Assembly: GCF_003248515.1 (NCBI RefSeq)
Contig: NZ_QFOB01000001.1
Location: 310,001 to 374,000, forward strand
Source: Sphingomonas sp.
GTDB taxonomy: Bacteria > Pseudomonadota > Alphaproteobacteria > Sphingomonadales > Sphingomonadaceae
Length of the DNA: 64,000 bases
Direction: 5' to 3'
Shown here: positions 33,016-41,030 of the stretch, piece after piece
Position numbering within the stretch: the first letter of the stretch is position 1
Layout of the letters: each line of letters begins with the position of its first letter
Program-made: the position numbers and the translations under genes
Notes under the pieces: model-generated
Seen by the model: only the letters and a program-made list of their open reading frames with translations
Databases searched by the model: none
What the model was told of the DNA's origin: nothing

Positions 33016-35135
33016 TCGGCGGCGGCCGCCACCGCAGGCTCCATCCGCTCGGCGCGCACCACCGCATCGGCCGCGCGCAGCGAGGCGAGGATGCGCGTCA
33101 GATGCTGGAGATCATGAACCTCGATCAGCGCCTGATAGGTGTGGAAGCCGGCATCGCGCTGGGCGAGATTGAGATTGACGATATTGGCGCCCTGCGTGCC
33201 GAAGATGCCCGCCATCACGGCGAGCGATCCCGGCTCGTTGCGGACGACGACCTGGAGCCGCGCCGTGCCGCCCTCGCTGCCATCCCCCCAGGCGAGATCG
33301 ATCCAATCCTCCTCGGCCGCGCTCGCCAGCACCGGGCATTCGATCGCATGCACCTCCACGGGGGCATGCGGCAGGCGCACGCCGACGATGCGATCGCCAG
33401 GCACCGGCGTGCAGCAGGGCGCGAGCGTGAAGGCCACGCCGGGCGTGAGCCCCTTCATCGAAATGGAGCGCTGGGCCGCCCCCGTCTTGGCCGGCGCCTG
33501 CCCCTCGCCGGTGGAGCCCGGCATCAGCGCTTCCATCACCTGTTCATCGGTGATCTGCCGCCGCGCGATCGCGCCCATCAGCCGATCGGCATCGGGCAGG
33601 CGCAGCCGCTTGAGAGCGAGCGCGAGCGCATCCGGCCCCAGCTGCGCTGGCAGGCGTGCGACGATCCGATCATAAAATTGCCGGCCGAGCGCCACCGATT
33701 CCGCCTGATCCTTCTGGCGCACATAGCGCCGGATCGCCGCGCGCGCCTTGGCGGTGACGGCGAAGCTCTCCCAGGCGGGCTGCGGCTCCTGCGCCTTCGA
33801 TTTCAGGATCTGCACCTGATCGCCATTGTTGAGCGTGGTGCGCAAGGGCACGACCCGGCCATTCACCTTGGCGCCCACCGTCTGATCGCCCAGATCGGTA
33901 TGGACCGCATAGGCGAAATCGACGGGCGTGGCATTCTTCGGCAACTGGATCAGCTCGCCCGCCGGCGTGAAGGCGAAGATGCGATCCTGATACATCGCCA
34001 TGCGGGCGTTTTCGAGCAGTTCCTCCGGGCTGGCGGCGGTATCGACCAGCTCGACCAGATCCTTCACCCAGCTGCCATAGCTTTCGCCGCGCATCGGCTG
34101 GCCCTGCTTGTAGGCCCAGTGCGCGGCCACGCCATGTTCAGCCTGCTCGTGCATCTCCCGCGTGCGGATCTGGATCTCGATGCGCACCCGTTCCGAATGG
34201 ATCACGGCGGTGTGCAGCGAACGATAGCCGTTGCGCTTCGGCGTCGAGATATAATCCTTGAAACGGCCCGGAATGGTCGGCCAGCGCTGGTGGATGATGC
34301 CCAGCGCCTGATAGCATTGCTCGATATCCTCGACGATCAGGCGGAAGGCCATGATGTCGGTCAGTTGTTCGAAGCTGACATGGCGTTCGGCCAGCTTGCG
34401 CCAGATCGAGAAGGGCTGCTTCTCGCGGCCCTGCACCTCGGCCTTGATGCCCTTCTGCCCCACCAGCAGCTTGAGGCCGGAGGTGATGCGCGCGACGCGA
34501 TCACCCGCACCCGCCCGCAATTGCTCCATCCGCCTGGTGATGGAGGCATAGGCTTCGGGCTCCAGTTCCTTGAAGGCGAGCGTCTGCATCTCGCTCATGA
34601 AGCTGTACATGCCGATCCGCTCGGCCAGCGGCGCATAGATATCCATCGTCTCGCGCGCGATGCGGCGGCGCTTTTCGGGCTTTGGAATGTGATGGAGCGT
34701 GCGCATGTTATGAAGCCGGTCGGCCAGCTTCACGAGCAGCACGCGGATATCGTCCGACATCGCCAGCAGGAACTTGCGGAGATTTTCGGCGGCGCGCTCG
34801 CTCTCGCTCTGCGCCTCGATCTTGGAAAGCTTGGTGACGCCATCGACGAGGCGGGCAACGGCAGGCCCGAACTTCGCCTGTATCTCCTCCTGCGTGGCGA
34901 CCGTATCCTCGATCGTGTCGTGGAGGATGGCGGTGGCGATCGTCTCGTCGTCCAGATGGAGATCGGTCAGGATGCCGGCCACCTCGATCGGATGGCTGAA
35001 ATAGGGATCGCCCGACGCCCGCATCTGGCTGCCATGCGCGGCCATCGAAAAGACGTAGGCGCGATTCAGCAGCGCCTCGTCGGCGGCGGGATCGTAGCTC
35101 AGGACCCGATCGACAAGCTCATATTGGCGCAGCAC
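33012..35135 (-). CDS. rsh: bifunctional (p)ppGpp synthetase/hydrolase Rsh
   Basis: The 707-residue protein has an HD hydrolase domain with an intact ILHDTIED motif, then the synthetase domain (FRLIVEDIEQCYQALG, GRFKDYISTPKRNGYRSLHT). A TGS domain (IFAFTPAGELIQLPKNATPVDFAY) and C-terminal ACT domain follow. Both catalytic sites look intact, as in the single Rsh enzyme of most alphaproteobacteria. It follows rpoZ on the same strand, a conserved pair, separated by a terminator. Confidence 0.97.
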   Translation of the reverse strand: MLRQYELVDRVLSYDPAADEALLNRAYVFSMAAHGSQMRASGDPYFSHPIEVAGILTDLHLDDETIATAILHDTIEDTVATQEEIQAKFGPAVARLVDGVTKLSKIEAQSESERAAENLRKFLLAMSDDIRVLLVKLADRLHNMRTLHHIPKPEKRRRIARETMDIYAPLAERIGMYSFMSEMQTLAFKELEPEAYASITRRMEQLRAGAGDRVARITSGLKLLVGQKGIKAEVQGREKQPFSIWRKLAERHVSFEQLTDIMAFRLIVEDIEQCYQALGIIHQRWPTIPGRFKDYISTPKRNGYRSLHTAVIHSERVRIEIQIRTREMHEQAEHGVAAHWAYKQGQPMRGESYGSWVKDLVELVDTAASPEELLENARMAMYQDRIFAFTPAGELIQLPKNATPVDFAYAVHTDLGDQTVGAKVNGRVVPLRTTLNNGDQVQILKSKAQEPQPAWESFAVTAKARAAIRRYVRQKDQAESVALGRQFYDRIVARLPAQLGPDALALALKRLRLPDADRLMGAIARRQITDEQVMEALMPGSTGEGQAPAKTGAAQRSISMKGLTPGVAFTLAPCCTPVPGDRIVGVRLPHAPVEVHAIECPVLASAAEEDWIDLAWGDGSEGGTARLQVVVRNEPGSLAVMAGIFGTQGANIVNLNLAQRDAGFHTYQALIEVHDLQHLTRILASLRAADAVVRAERMEPAVAAAAE

Positions 35136-35272
35136 ACAGCCAAGATGGGGCGCGGGCGCGCCTCAAGGCAAGCGCCGATCCATATTTTCGCGCCGGAGGA
35201 GATACGGGATCGAAACGGGCGTGACCGGGGAGGCACAGTCCGGCCGGTTGTCACGCACACGGACGCGCACGG

Positions 35273-35295
35273 AAAAGGGCGGCCGTGGGCCGCCC
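35273..35295 (-). terminator. intrinsic terminator after rpoZ
   Basis: On the minus strand GGGCGGCC-CAC-GGCCGCCC forms an 8-base stem with a 3-base loop and is followed by TTTTCC. This is a convincing rho-independent terminator 43 bases downstream of rpoZ. A second stem, GCTCCCGC/GCGGGAGC at 35311-35331, lies between it and the gene. Confidence 0.85.
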
Positions 35296-35338
35296 CGTCG
35301 AGGGTTTCGGGCTCCCGCTTTTCGCGGGAGCGCCGGCC

Positions 35339-35680
35339 TTATTCGTAATCCGCGCCGAGGCTCTGGTTGCGCGGCGGAGCTGCGGCGGTGAGGCGCAGCG
35401 CCTCGGCCGAAGCGGCGAGAGAGCCGACCGCGTCGGGCGCATCCTCATCGTCGATCTGCACGCGCTGCAGATTGGAGACGACCATCTCCTGAAGCTCGTC
35501 GGGAAGCACGGTCTCCTCGGCGATCTCGCGCAGCGCGACGACCGGATTTTTATCGCGATCGCGATCGATGGTCAGTTCGGCGCCACCGGAAATCTGGCGC
35601 GCGCGTTGAGCGGCCAGCAACACGAGGTCAAAACGATTGGGAATCTTGTCGACGCAATCTTCGACCGTTACGCGCGCCAT
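35339..35680 (-). CDS. rpoZ: RNA polymerase omega subunit
   Basis: The 113-residue omega protein starts MARVTVEDCVDKIPNRFDLVLLAAQRARQ and has the conserved NPVVALREIAE motif. It helps assemble RNA polymerase and, in many bacteria, forms part of a ppGpp site, which fits its position upstream of rsh. Confidence 0.97.
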   Translation of the reverse strand: MARVTVEDCVDKIPNRFDLVLLAAQRARQISGGAELTIDRDRDKNPVVALREIAEETVLPDELQEMVVSNLQRVQIDDEDAPDAVGSLAASAEALRLTAAAPPRNQSLGADYE

Positions 35681-35731
35681 GGAAACGCCTCGCTCTTCAA
35701 ATTTCGGGCTTTCGGAAGGACCGGCGATCTA

Positions 35732-36919
35732 ATGAACCACGCCCCGGAAGTCAATCTTTCCGAAGGGGCAGGCGATGCGCCCTGCTTCGAGGTCGATGGA
35801 AATCGCCTCCGGCCGCTCATCGGCGGCAGCGAGAGGCTGGAGGCCTTGATCGCGCTGATCGATGGCGCGCAAAGATCGCTGAGGCTGCTTTACTACATCT
35901 ATTGCGATGATGCGGCCGGGCGCCGGGTGCGCGCGGCGATGCTGGCGGCGCTGGGACGGGGCGTGCGAGTGCGGCTGATCGTCGACGGTTTCGGCAGTTC
36001 CGTGCCCGACGATTTCTTCGATGGCGTGGCCGGCGCCGGCGCCGATGTCTGCCGGTTCCTTCCGCGCCTCGGCCGACGCTATCTGCTCCGCAACCACCAG
36101 AAGCTGGCGCTGGCGGACGAAGCGCGCGTCATCATCGGCGGCTTCAACATACAGGACGATTATTTCGAGGACGTCACCGGCTGGCGCGATCTGGGCCTGT
36201 GGGTGGAAGGCCCCGCGGCGAAGCGGCTCACCGGATATTTCGACGCGCTGGCGGAATGGACGCACCAGCCGAGGCCCCGCCTGCGCGATCTGCGCGCGGC
36301 GCTCGGCCGGTGGAGCGAGCATCGCGGCGGCAATGTGCGCTGGCTGCTCGGCGGCCCCACGCGGCGGCTTTCCCCCTGGGCACAGACCGTGAAGCGCGAG
36401 ATCAAGCATGCCCGCCGGCTGGACATCATCTCCGCCTATTTCGCGCCTCATCCGCTGATGATGCGGCGGATCGAGCGGGTGGCGGAGCGCGGGGGGACGA
36501 CACGCGTCATCACGCCATCGCGATCCGATCATGCCGTGGCGGTGGCGGCCGCGCGCCATCTGTTCAGGCGCATGCTGAAACGCGGCGTGCACGTGTTCGA
36601 ATATCAGCCGCAGCGCCTGCACACGAAGCTCTATGTGATCGACGAGGTCGTCCACATCGGATCGGCGAATTTCGACATGCGCAGCCTGTTCCTGAATCTG
36701 GAACTGATGCTGCGCATCTCGGATCCGGCCTTCGCCGCGCACATGCGCCGCTATTTCGAGGGCGAGGTGGCCGATTCGAATCGGATCACGCCCGCCCTGG
36801 TGGCGCGGGCAGGCCTGCTCGACCGGCTTCGCTGGGGCATAGCCTATTTCGTGATGGCCGTGCTGGACGCGAACGTGACCCGCCGACTGAACTTCGGCGG
36901 GGAGAAACTGGAGTTCTGA
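35732..36919 (+). CDS. phospholipase D / cardiolipin synthase-like protein
   Basis: The 395-residue protein has two complete HKD motifs: H122-K124-D129 (RNHQKLALAD) and H297-K299-D304 (LHTKLYVID), each followed by a G-G/S-N-F motif (IIGGFN, IGSANFD). It probably transfers phosphatidyl groups at the inner membrane, as in ClsC/Cls2-type enzymes. No transmembrane segment is obvious at the N-terminus. It diverges from rpoZ with 51 bases between the starts. Confidence 0.9.
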   Translation: MNHAPEVNLSEGAGDAPCFEVDGNRLRPLIGGSERLEALIALIDGAQRSLRLLYYIYCDDAAGRRVRAAMLAALGRGVRVRLIVDGFGSSVPDDFFDGVAGAGADVCRFLPRLGRRYLLRNHQKLALADEARVIIGGFNIQDDYFEDVTGWRDLGLWVEGPAAKRLTGYFDALAEWTHQPRPRLRDLRAALGRWSEHRGGNVRWLLGGPTRRLSPWAQTVKREIKHARRLDIISAYFAPHPLMMRRIERVAERGGTTRVITPSRSDHAVAVAAARHLFRRMLKRGVHVFEYQPQRLHTKLYVIDEVVHIGSANFDMRSLFLNLELMLRISDPAFAAHMRRYFEGEVADSNRITPALVARAGLLDRLRWGIAYFVMAVLDANVTRRLNFGGEKLEF

Positions 36920-37045
36920 GCCGGCCGGCAGTGATCGCCCCGCCGGACAGAGAAGCAGCACGAAGCGGCGTTGGCGGATTTTCGGCCAGCCCCAGGCAGG
37001 CATCGATCGGTTCGGCGGGTTCGCCCTCGATTCGTCGCAACGGCG

Positions 37046-37070
37046 GGAACGGCGAAGCAGCGGAACCGTT
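37046..37070 (+). promoter_or_regulatory. EcfG-type general stress promoter
   Basis: GGAAC (37046-37050), 16 bases, then CGTT (37067-37070) is an exact match to the alphaproteobacterial EcfG consensus GGAAC-N16/17-CGTT. It ends 44 bases before the ATG of the small Gln/Asp/Arg-rich gene, with an AGGAGAG ribosome site between them. Confidence 0.75.
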
Positions 37071-37114
37071 TTATCCAAGCCCCTCAGAGGGTTATAACCA
37101 CAGGAGAGTAGATC

Positions 37115-37300
37115 ATGGCGAACAATAACGCCGGCGGCGAACAGCGCCCCGGACAGGCCGACCGCAATCAGCAGCAGGATCGCAACCAGCAGGCCGATCG
37201 CCAGCAGAACCAGCAGAATCGCGATCAGCACGATCGCGATTCGAAGGATGGCGACAAGGCCGGGCGCGGCGATCAGCAGGGTGGCGATCGCAACCGCTGA
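37115..37300 (+). CDS. small low-complexity hydrophilic protein, likely stress-induced
   Basis: The 61-residue protein is almost wholly Gln, Asp, Arg, Asn, Gly and Lys, with repeats of the form DRNQQ/DRQQNQQ and a Gly/Asp/Arg tail. It has no hydrophobic segment, no Cys and no obvious fold, so it is probably disordered. It stands as its own transcription unit: an EcfG promoter, a good AGGAGAG site before the ATG, and a strong terminator right after the stop. This makes it a real gene despite its composition. Function unknown; a desiccation or stress protectant is a guess from composition and promoter. Confidence 0.78.
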   Translation: MANNNAGGEQRPGQADRNQQQDRNQQADRQQNQQNRDQHDRDSKDGDKAGRGDQQGGDRNR

Positions 37301-37309
37301 ACCCAGGGG

Positions 37310-37336
37310 CCGGGGCCGCGATGCGGCCCCGGTTTC
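37310..37336 (+). terminator. strong intrinsic terminator
   Basis: CCGGGGCCGC-GAT-GCGGCCCCGG is a perfect 10-base stem with a 3-base loop followed by TTTCG, 9 bases after the stop of the small hydrophilic protein gene. Confidence 0.8.
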
Positions 37337-37418
37337 GCCATCTGTTCCCGCCGAAGCCCGAAAAGCATGCAAGGCGGCGCTGGAATCCTGCGCGGCCCGC
37401 GCATAACGTACCGCCAAT

Positions 37419-38090
37419 ATGTGGCAGCTCTATCAGTTTCCGTTGTGTCCGTTCTCGCGCAAGGTCCGGCTGCTGCTCGGCGAGAAGGGGGAAGGCTGCG
37501 AGCTGATCCGCGAAAGCCCGTGGGAGCAGCGCGACGAATTCGTCGACATGAATCCCGCCGGCCAGACGCCGGTGCTGATCGACAAGAGTTCCGGCCTGCC
37601 GCTGATCGATTCGTCGGCCATCTGCGAATATCTGGAAGAGACGATCGAGCGCGCCTCGATGCTGCCGGGTACGGCCGCCAACCGCGCCGAGATCCGCCGG
37701 CTCGCGGCCTGGTTCGATCACAAATTCCATGACGAGGTGGTGCGTCCACTGATGTTCGAGCGGATGGAGAAACGGCTCGTCCACCGCCTGTCACCTGACG
37801 CGAAGATCCTGCGCGAGGCGATGCGGGCGGCGAACAGCCATCTGGATTATGTCGACTGGATGCTGGATCATCGCCGCTGGATCGCGGGGCCGCTCTTCAG
37901 CCTGGCCGATCTCGCGGCGGCGGCGCACATATCCGTGGCGGATTATCTCGGCGGGATCGACTGGCGCGGGCATGAGCGGACCCGCCACTGGTATTCCGGC
38001 ATGAAGAGCCGGCCGAGCTTCCGGCCGCTGCTGGCCGAGAGGATGGAAGTGATCGGCCCGCCGGACCATTACGACAAGCTGGATTTCTAG
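37419..38090 (+). CDS. glutathione S-transferase
   Basis: The 223-residue protein has a CPFSRKVRLLLGEKG active-site region (Cys-Pro-Phe-Ser, a glutaredoxin-like CxxS), DMNPAGQTPVLID and SSAICEYLEE, then the helical GST domain. The Cys/Ser start suggests an omega- or beta-like GST that can act by thiol transfer. Substrate unknown. Confidence 0.9.
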   Translation: MWQLYQFPLCPFSRKVRLLLGEKGEGCELIRESPWEQRDEFVDMNPAGQTPVLIDKSSGLPLIDSSAICEYLEETIERASMLPGTAANRAEIRRLAAWFDHKFHDEVVRPLMFERMEKRLVHRLSPDAKILREAMRAANSHLDYVDWMLDHRRWIAGPLFSLADLAAAAHISVADYLGGIDWRGHERTRHWYSGMKSRPSFRPLLAERMEVIGPPDHYDKLDF

Positions 38091-38135
38091 CGCGCGGCGG
38101 ACCGGCGCGCCCATAAGATCAAAGCGGAAGGCGCT

Positions 38136-38312
38136 TCAGCAGATCATCCGGACACCGGTGCGGGCACAGCGAAGCACCGGGGCCGGCGACGCCGATGCCG
38201 GCCGGGCCGAAGCGGTGGCCGCCACAGGCGCGGCCGCCCGCGCAACACCCGTGATCGCGATCAGCGGGATCAGCATGAGGAGCGGCAGAAGCGGACGCAG
38301 GATGCTTGTCAT
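38136..38312 (-). CDS. small putative secreted protein
   Basis: A 58-codon frame from the ATG at 38312 gives a hydrophobic signal-like start (SILRPLLPLLMLIPLIAITG, ARA cleavage), then an Ala/Pro/Ser-rich stretch and a tail with two cysteines (LRCARTGVRMIC). No family is recognised and the ribosome site is weak. It could be a real small envelope protein or chance coding. Confidence 0.4.
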   Translation of the reverse strand: MTSILRPLLPLLMLIPLIAITGVARAAAPVAATASARPASASPAPVLRCARTGVRMIC

Positions 38313-38357
38313 GGGCCGCTTATAATGCGACCCGCATTGCCTGTGTGTTGCGGACTG

Positions 38358-38846
38358 TTAACGCGTCGTGACGCGAGGGCCGAGCAGCGCCATCAGCCTT
38401 TCGCAGCCCGCCTGATCCTCCGCATCGAAGCGCGACACGATCGGGCTGTCGAGATCCAGCACGCCGATCAGCCGGCCATCGTGCAGGATCGGCACGACCA
38501 GTTCGGACGCGGACGCCGCATCGCAGGCGATGTGACCGGGAAAGGCGTGCACATCCTCCACGCGCTGCGTTTCCCGCGTGGCGGCGGCGGCACCGCAAAC
38601 CCCCTTGCCGAACGGGATGCGGATGCAGGCCGCCTTGCCCTGGAAGGGGCCGAGCACCAGCTCCCCCGCCACGTTGCGGTAAAAGCCCGCCCAGTTGAGA
38701 TCGGGCAGATATTCCCACAGCAGCGCGGCGGCATTGGCCATGTTGGCGATCGGATCGGGCTCACCGGTGGTGAGCGCGTCCAGCGCCTGCTCCAGATCCC
38801 GATAGAGGGATGCCTTGTCGGCGGCGGCGATATCGAACTGATACAT
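38358..38846 (-). CDS. msrC: free methionine-(R)-sulfoxide reductase (GAF domain)
   Basis: The 162-residue GAF-domain protein has NWAGFYR, LGPFQGKAACIRIPFGKGVCG and HIACDAASASELVVPI, holding the three conserved cysteines of fRMsr. The C-terminal GVLDLDSP is also typical. It reduces free methionine-R-sulfoxide with thioredoxin. The ATG at 38846 follows the arfB stop by 11 bases. Confidence 0.93.
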   Translation of the reverse strand: MYQFDIAAADKASLYRDLEQALDALTTGEPDPIANMANAAALLWEYLPDLNWAGFYRNVAGELVLGPFQGKAACIRIPFGKGVCGAAAATRETQRVEDVHAFPGHIACDAASASELVVPILHDGRLIGVLDLDSPIVSRFDAEDQAGCERLMALLGPRVTTR

Positions 38847-38857
38847 GAAGGCCCGTC

Positions 38858-39268
38858 CTATTCGATCCGGGGCTTGGCCCGGCCCTGCTTGATCGCGCCG
38901 CGCTGGGACTTCGCCTCCACCCGGCGGGCCTTGGCCGCCTTGCTGGGCTTGGTCTTCACGCGTCGTTCCGGGCGGATATGGGCCTGCGCGACCATTTCCG
39001 CGAGCCGCGCGCGCGCATCCTCGCGATTGGCCTCGCGCGTGCGGAAGCGGCGGGCCGTGACGAGGATCGATCCCGCCGACCAGCGGCTGCCGGCCAGCAT
39101 CTTGAGCCGTGCGAACACATCCGGCGCGAGACCCAGCGCATAGACGTCGAGCCGCAGCTGGCACGCCGTGGCGACCTTGTTCACATTCTGCCCGCCCGGC
39201 CCGGTCGCGGCGAGGAAGCGTTCCTCGAGCGCGCCTTCGGGCAGAGGCGGCGGCTCAGGCGAGGCCAT
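38858..39268 (-). CDS. arfB: ribosome rescue factor ArfB (YaeJ)
   Basis: The 136-residue protein has the class I release-factor GGQ motif (ATGPGGQNVNK) and a highly basic C-terminal tail rich in Lys/Arg (RVKTKPSKAAKARRVEAKSQ), which enters the empty mRNA channel of stalled ribosomes. It would hydrolyse peptidyl-tRNA without a stop codon. I start at MASPEPPPLPE, overlapping the end of the rluA-like gene by 14 bases. Confidence 0.93.
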   Translation of the reverse strand: MASPEPPPLPEGALEERFLAATGPGGQNVNKVATACQLRLDVYALGLAPDVFARLKMLAGSRWSAGSILVTARRFRTREANREDARARLAEMVAQAHIRPERRVKTKPSKAAKARRVEAKSQRGAIKQGRAKPRIE

Positions 39269-39923
39269 CCAGCGCCTCCGGACCGAAGCCATGCGCGGCG
39301 AAGCGGGGTGGCAGCGGCGCCTGCGCATCGATCGGCGGCTTGTTCGCGCGCGGAACATGGAGCCGCCACGCGTGAAGCATCATGCCATCCGCAGACGCCG
39401 CGCCATAGACGGGGTCACCGATGATCGGCCGATCGAGCCCGCTGGCGAGATGGACGCGCAGCTGATGCGTGCGCCCGGTTTCGGGCAGGAGCAGGAGCAG
39501 GGATTGCGCGCCGGACCGGGCGAGCAGGCGCCAGCGGGTGCGCGCGGGCCTGCCGGAACGCGCCGGCACGATCCGCCAGCCCTGCTCCGCCGTGCTCGTC
39601 TTGGCGAGGGGCAGGTCGATCTCCCCTTCCGACGGGACATCGCCCGCGACGATCGCGAGATAGGATTTGGCGACCTGCCGCTCCTCAAAGGCCACCCCGA
39701 ACCGCCGCAGCGCCTTGGGATTGCGCGCGAGGAGCAGGCAGCCGGACGTATCGCGATCCAGCCGATGAACGGGCACGGGCGGCCGGGCGAACCCGAATCT
39801 CAGATCATCGAGCCGCCCCTCGAGCGATTCGCCACCCGTGCGGGGACGATCGACGGGGAGCCCCGCCGGCTTGTCGATAATCAGGGATTCTGCGTCTTCA
39901 TAAAGGATGTTAAGTGGCGGCAT
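39255..39923 (-). CDS. RluA-family pseudouridine synthase
   Basis: The 222-residue enzyme has the RluA/RluC signature HRLDRDTSGCLL with the catalytic Asp, a start of ILYEDAESLIIDKPAGLPVD, and GRTHQLRVHLASGL. There is no S4 domain. It modifies uridines in rRNA or tRNA; the exact target is not readable. I start at MPPLNILYED; an upstream ATG at 39950 is possible. Confidence 0.9.
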   Translation of the reverse strand: MPPLNILYEDAESLIIDKPAGLPVDRPRTGGESLEGRLDDLRFGFARPPVPVHRLDRDTSGCLLLARNPKALRRFGVAFEERQVAKSYLAIVAGDVPSEGEIDLPLAKTSTAEQGWRIVPARSGRPARTRWRLLARSGAQSLLLLLPETGRTHQLRVHLASGLDRPIIGDPVYGAASADGMMLHAWRLHVPRANKPPIDAQAPLPPRFAAHGFGPEALDGLA

Positions 39924-40009
39924 TCGACCATTGTAGCATGCGATGTTCATGAAAAACCCTGTGCGGGACACCACCGCCGTTTACGATCGTTGACGAGCTG
40001 GTATCGTTT

Positions 40010-40025
40010 TTAAACGAACATTAAC
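40010..40025 (+). promoter_or_regulatory. CtrA box upstream of ctrA
   Basis: TTAA-ACGAACA-TTAAC is an exact TTAA-N7-TTAAC CtrA box, 72 bases before the ctrA start. It predicts direct autoregulation, as at the Caulobacter P2 promoter. It also lies 86 bases upstream of the divergent rluA-like gene. Confidence 0.85.
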
Positions 40026-40097
40026 TTTTTCCGGTAATAAGTATGAACGACAGGCGGAGGGGCTCCGTCGGGGGTATGATAACGAAGGGTTAGGCAC

Positions 40098-40793
40098 ATG
40101 CGGGTTCTGCTGATCGAGGATGATCCCACCACGGCACGCAGCATCGAACTGATGCTCGGCGCGGAAGGCATCAACGTCTACACGACCGATCTGGGCGAAG
40201 AAGGCCTCGATCTGGGCAAGCTCTATGATTACGACCTGATCGCGCTGGACCTTAATCTTCCGGACATGACCGGCTATGAGGTGCTCAAGAAGCTCCGCGT
40301 CAGCCGCGTGCAGACCCCTGTGCTGATCCTTTCCGGCACCTCCGAGACGGACGCCAAGGTGCGCGCGCTCGGCTTCGGCGCCGACGATTATGTGACCAAG
40401 CCCTTCCACCGCGAAGAGCTGGTTGCCCGCATCCATGCGATCGTGCGCCGTTCGAAGGGCCACAGCCAATCCGTGATCCGCACCGGCAAGCTCGCGGTGA
40501 ATCTCGATGCCAAGACCGTCGAGGTCGATGGCAGCCGCGTCCACCTGACCGGCAAGGAATATGCGATGCTGGAGCTGCTCTCGCTGCGCAAGGGCACAAC
40601 GCTGACCAAGGAAATGTTCCTCAACCATCTCTATGGCGGGATGGACGAGCCCGAACTGAAGATCATCGACGTCTTCATCTGCAAGCTTCGCAAGAAGCTG
40701 AGCCTCGCCTGCAGCGGTGAGAATTATATCGAGACGGTCTGGGGCCGTGGCTATGTGCTGCGCGAACCCGAAGAGGTTTCGAAAGTCGCCTGA
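40098..40793 (+). CDS. ctrA: cell-cycle response regulator CtrA
   Basis: The 231-residue OmpR-class regulator has phospho-Asp51 in IALDLNLPDMTGYEV and the DNA-binding domain with LTGKEYAMLELLSLRKGTTL, then the LNHLYGGMDEPELKIIDVFICKLRKKL recognition region (read as two overlapping parts). This is a near-canonical CtrA. It controls motility, division and DNA-related genes in alphaproteobacteria through TTAA-N7-TTAAC sites. The C-terminal tail ends VSKVA, similar to the hydrophobic ClpXP tag in Caulobacter (AA). Confidence 0.97.
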   Translation: MRVLLIEDDPTTARSIELMLGAEGINVYTTDLGEEGLDLGKLYDYDLIALDLNLPDMTGYEVLKKLRVSRVQTPVLILSGTSETDAKVRALGFGADDYVTKPFHREELVARIHAIVRRSKGHSQSVIRTGKLAVNLDAKTVEVDGSRVHLTGKEYAMLELLSLRKGTTLTKEMFLNHLYGGMDEPELKIIDVFICKLRKKLSLACSGENYIETVWGRGYVLREPEEVSKVA

Positions 40794-40825
40794 TATCATG
40801 AACGCACTCGACAGCGCCCTCGCCT

Positions 40826-40845
40826 GATCCGCTTCATCGCGGATC
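40826..40845 (+). terminator. stem-loop after ctrA
   Basis: GATCCGC-TTCATC-GCGGATC is a 7-base perfect stem 32 bases past the ctrA stop. It is followed by GC-rich sequence, not a U-run. Confidence 0.5.
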
Positions 40846-40966
40846 CGGCGGGGCCTTGTCGGAGAGTTCATGTGGCCGGAGCGCGCAACACGCACCGGCA
40901 CCGAATTCCGGAATGACGGGCGATATTCGATCGCCGATCCGCCCGTGACGCACAGACGTCTTCCAT

Positions 40967-40984
40967 CCGTCATGTACGAGTCAT
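40967..40984 (+). promoter_or_regulatory. PHO box upstream of phoX
   Basis: CCGTCAT-GTAC-GAGTCAT is a pair of 7-base direct repeats with 11-base periodicity, matching the PhoB site CTGTCAT-N4-CTGTCAT at 6 of 7 and 5 of 7 positions. It is 46 bases before the phoX start, a natural place for an activator. Confidence 0.7.
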
Positions 40985-41030
40985 CCAACGCCTTCAGAGG
41001 CGCAGCCACCTGGAGCTTTAGGGGGCTACG

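Noticed and set aside
33102..35348. 748-codon plus-strand open frame
   Set aside because: It is wholly antisense to rsh; no domain pattern is visible.
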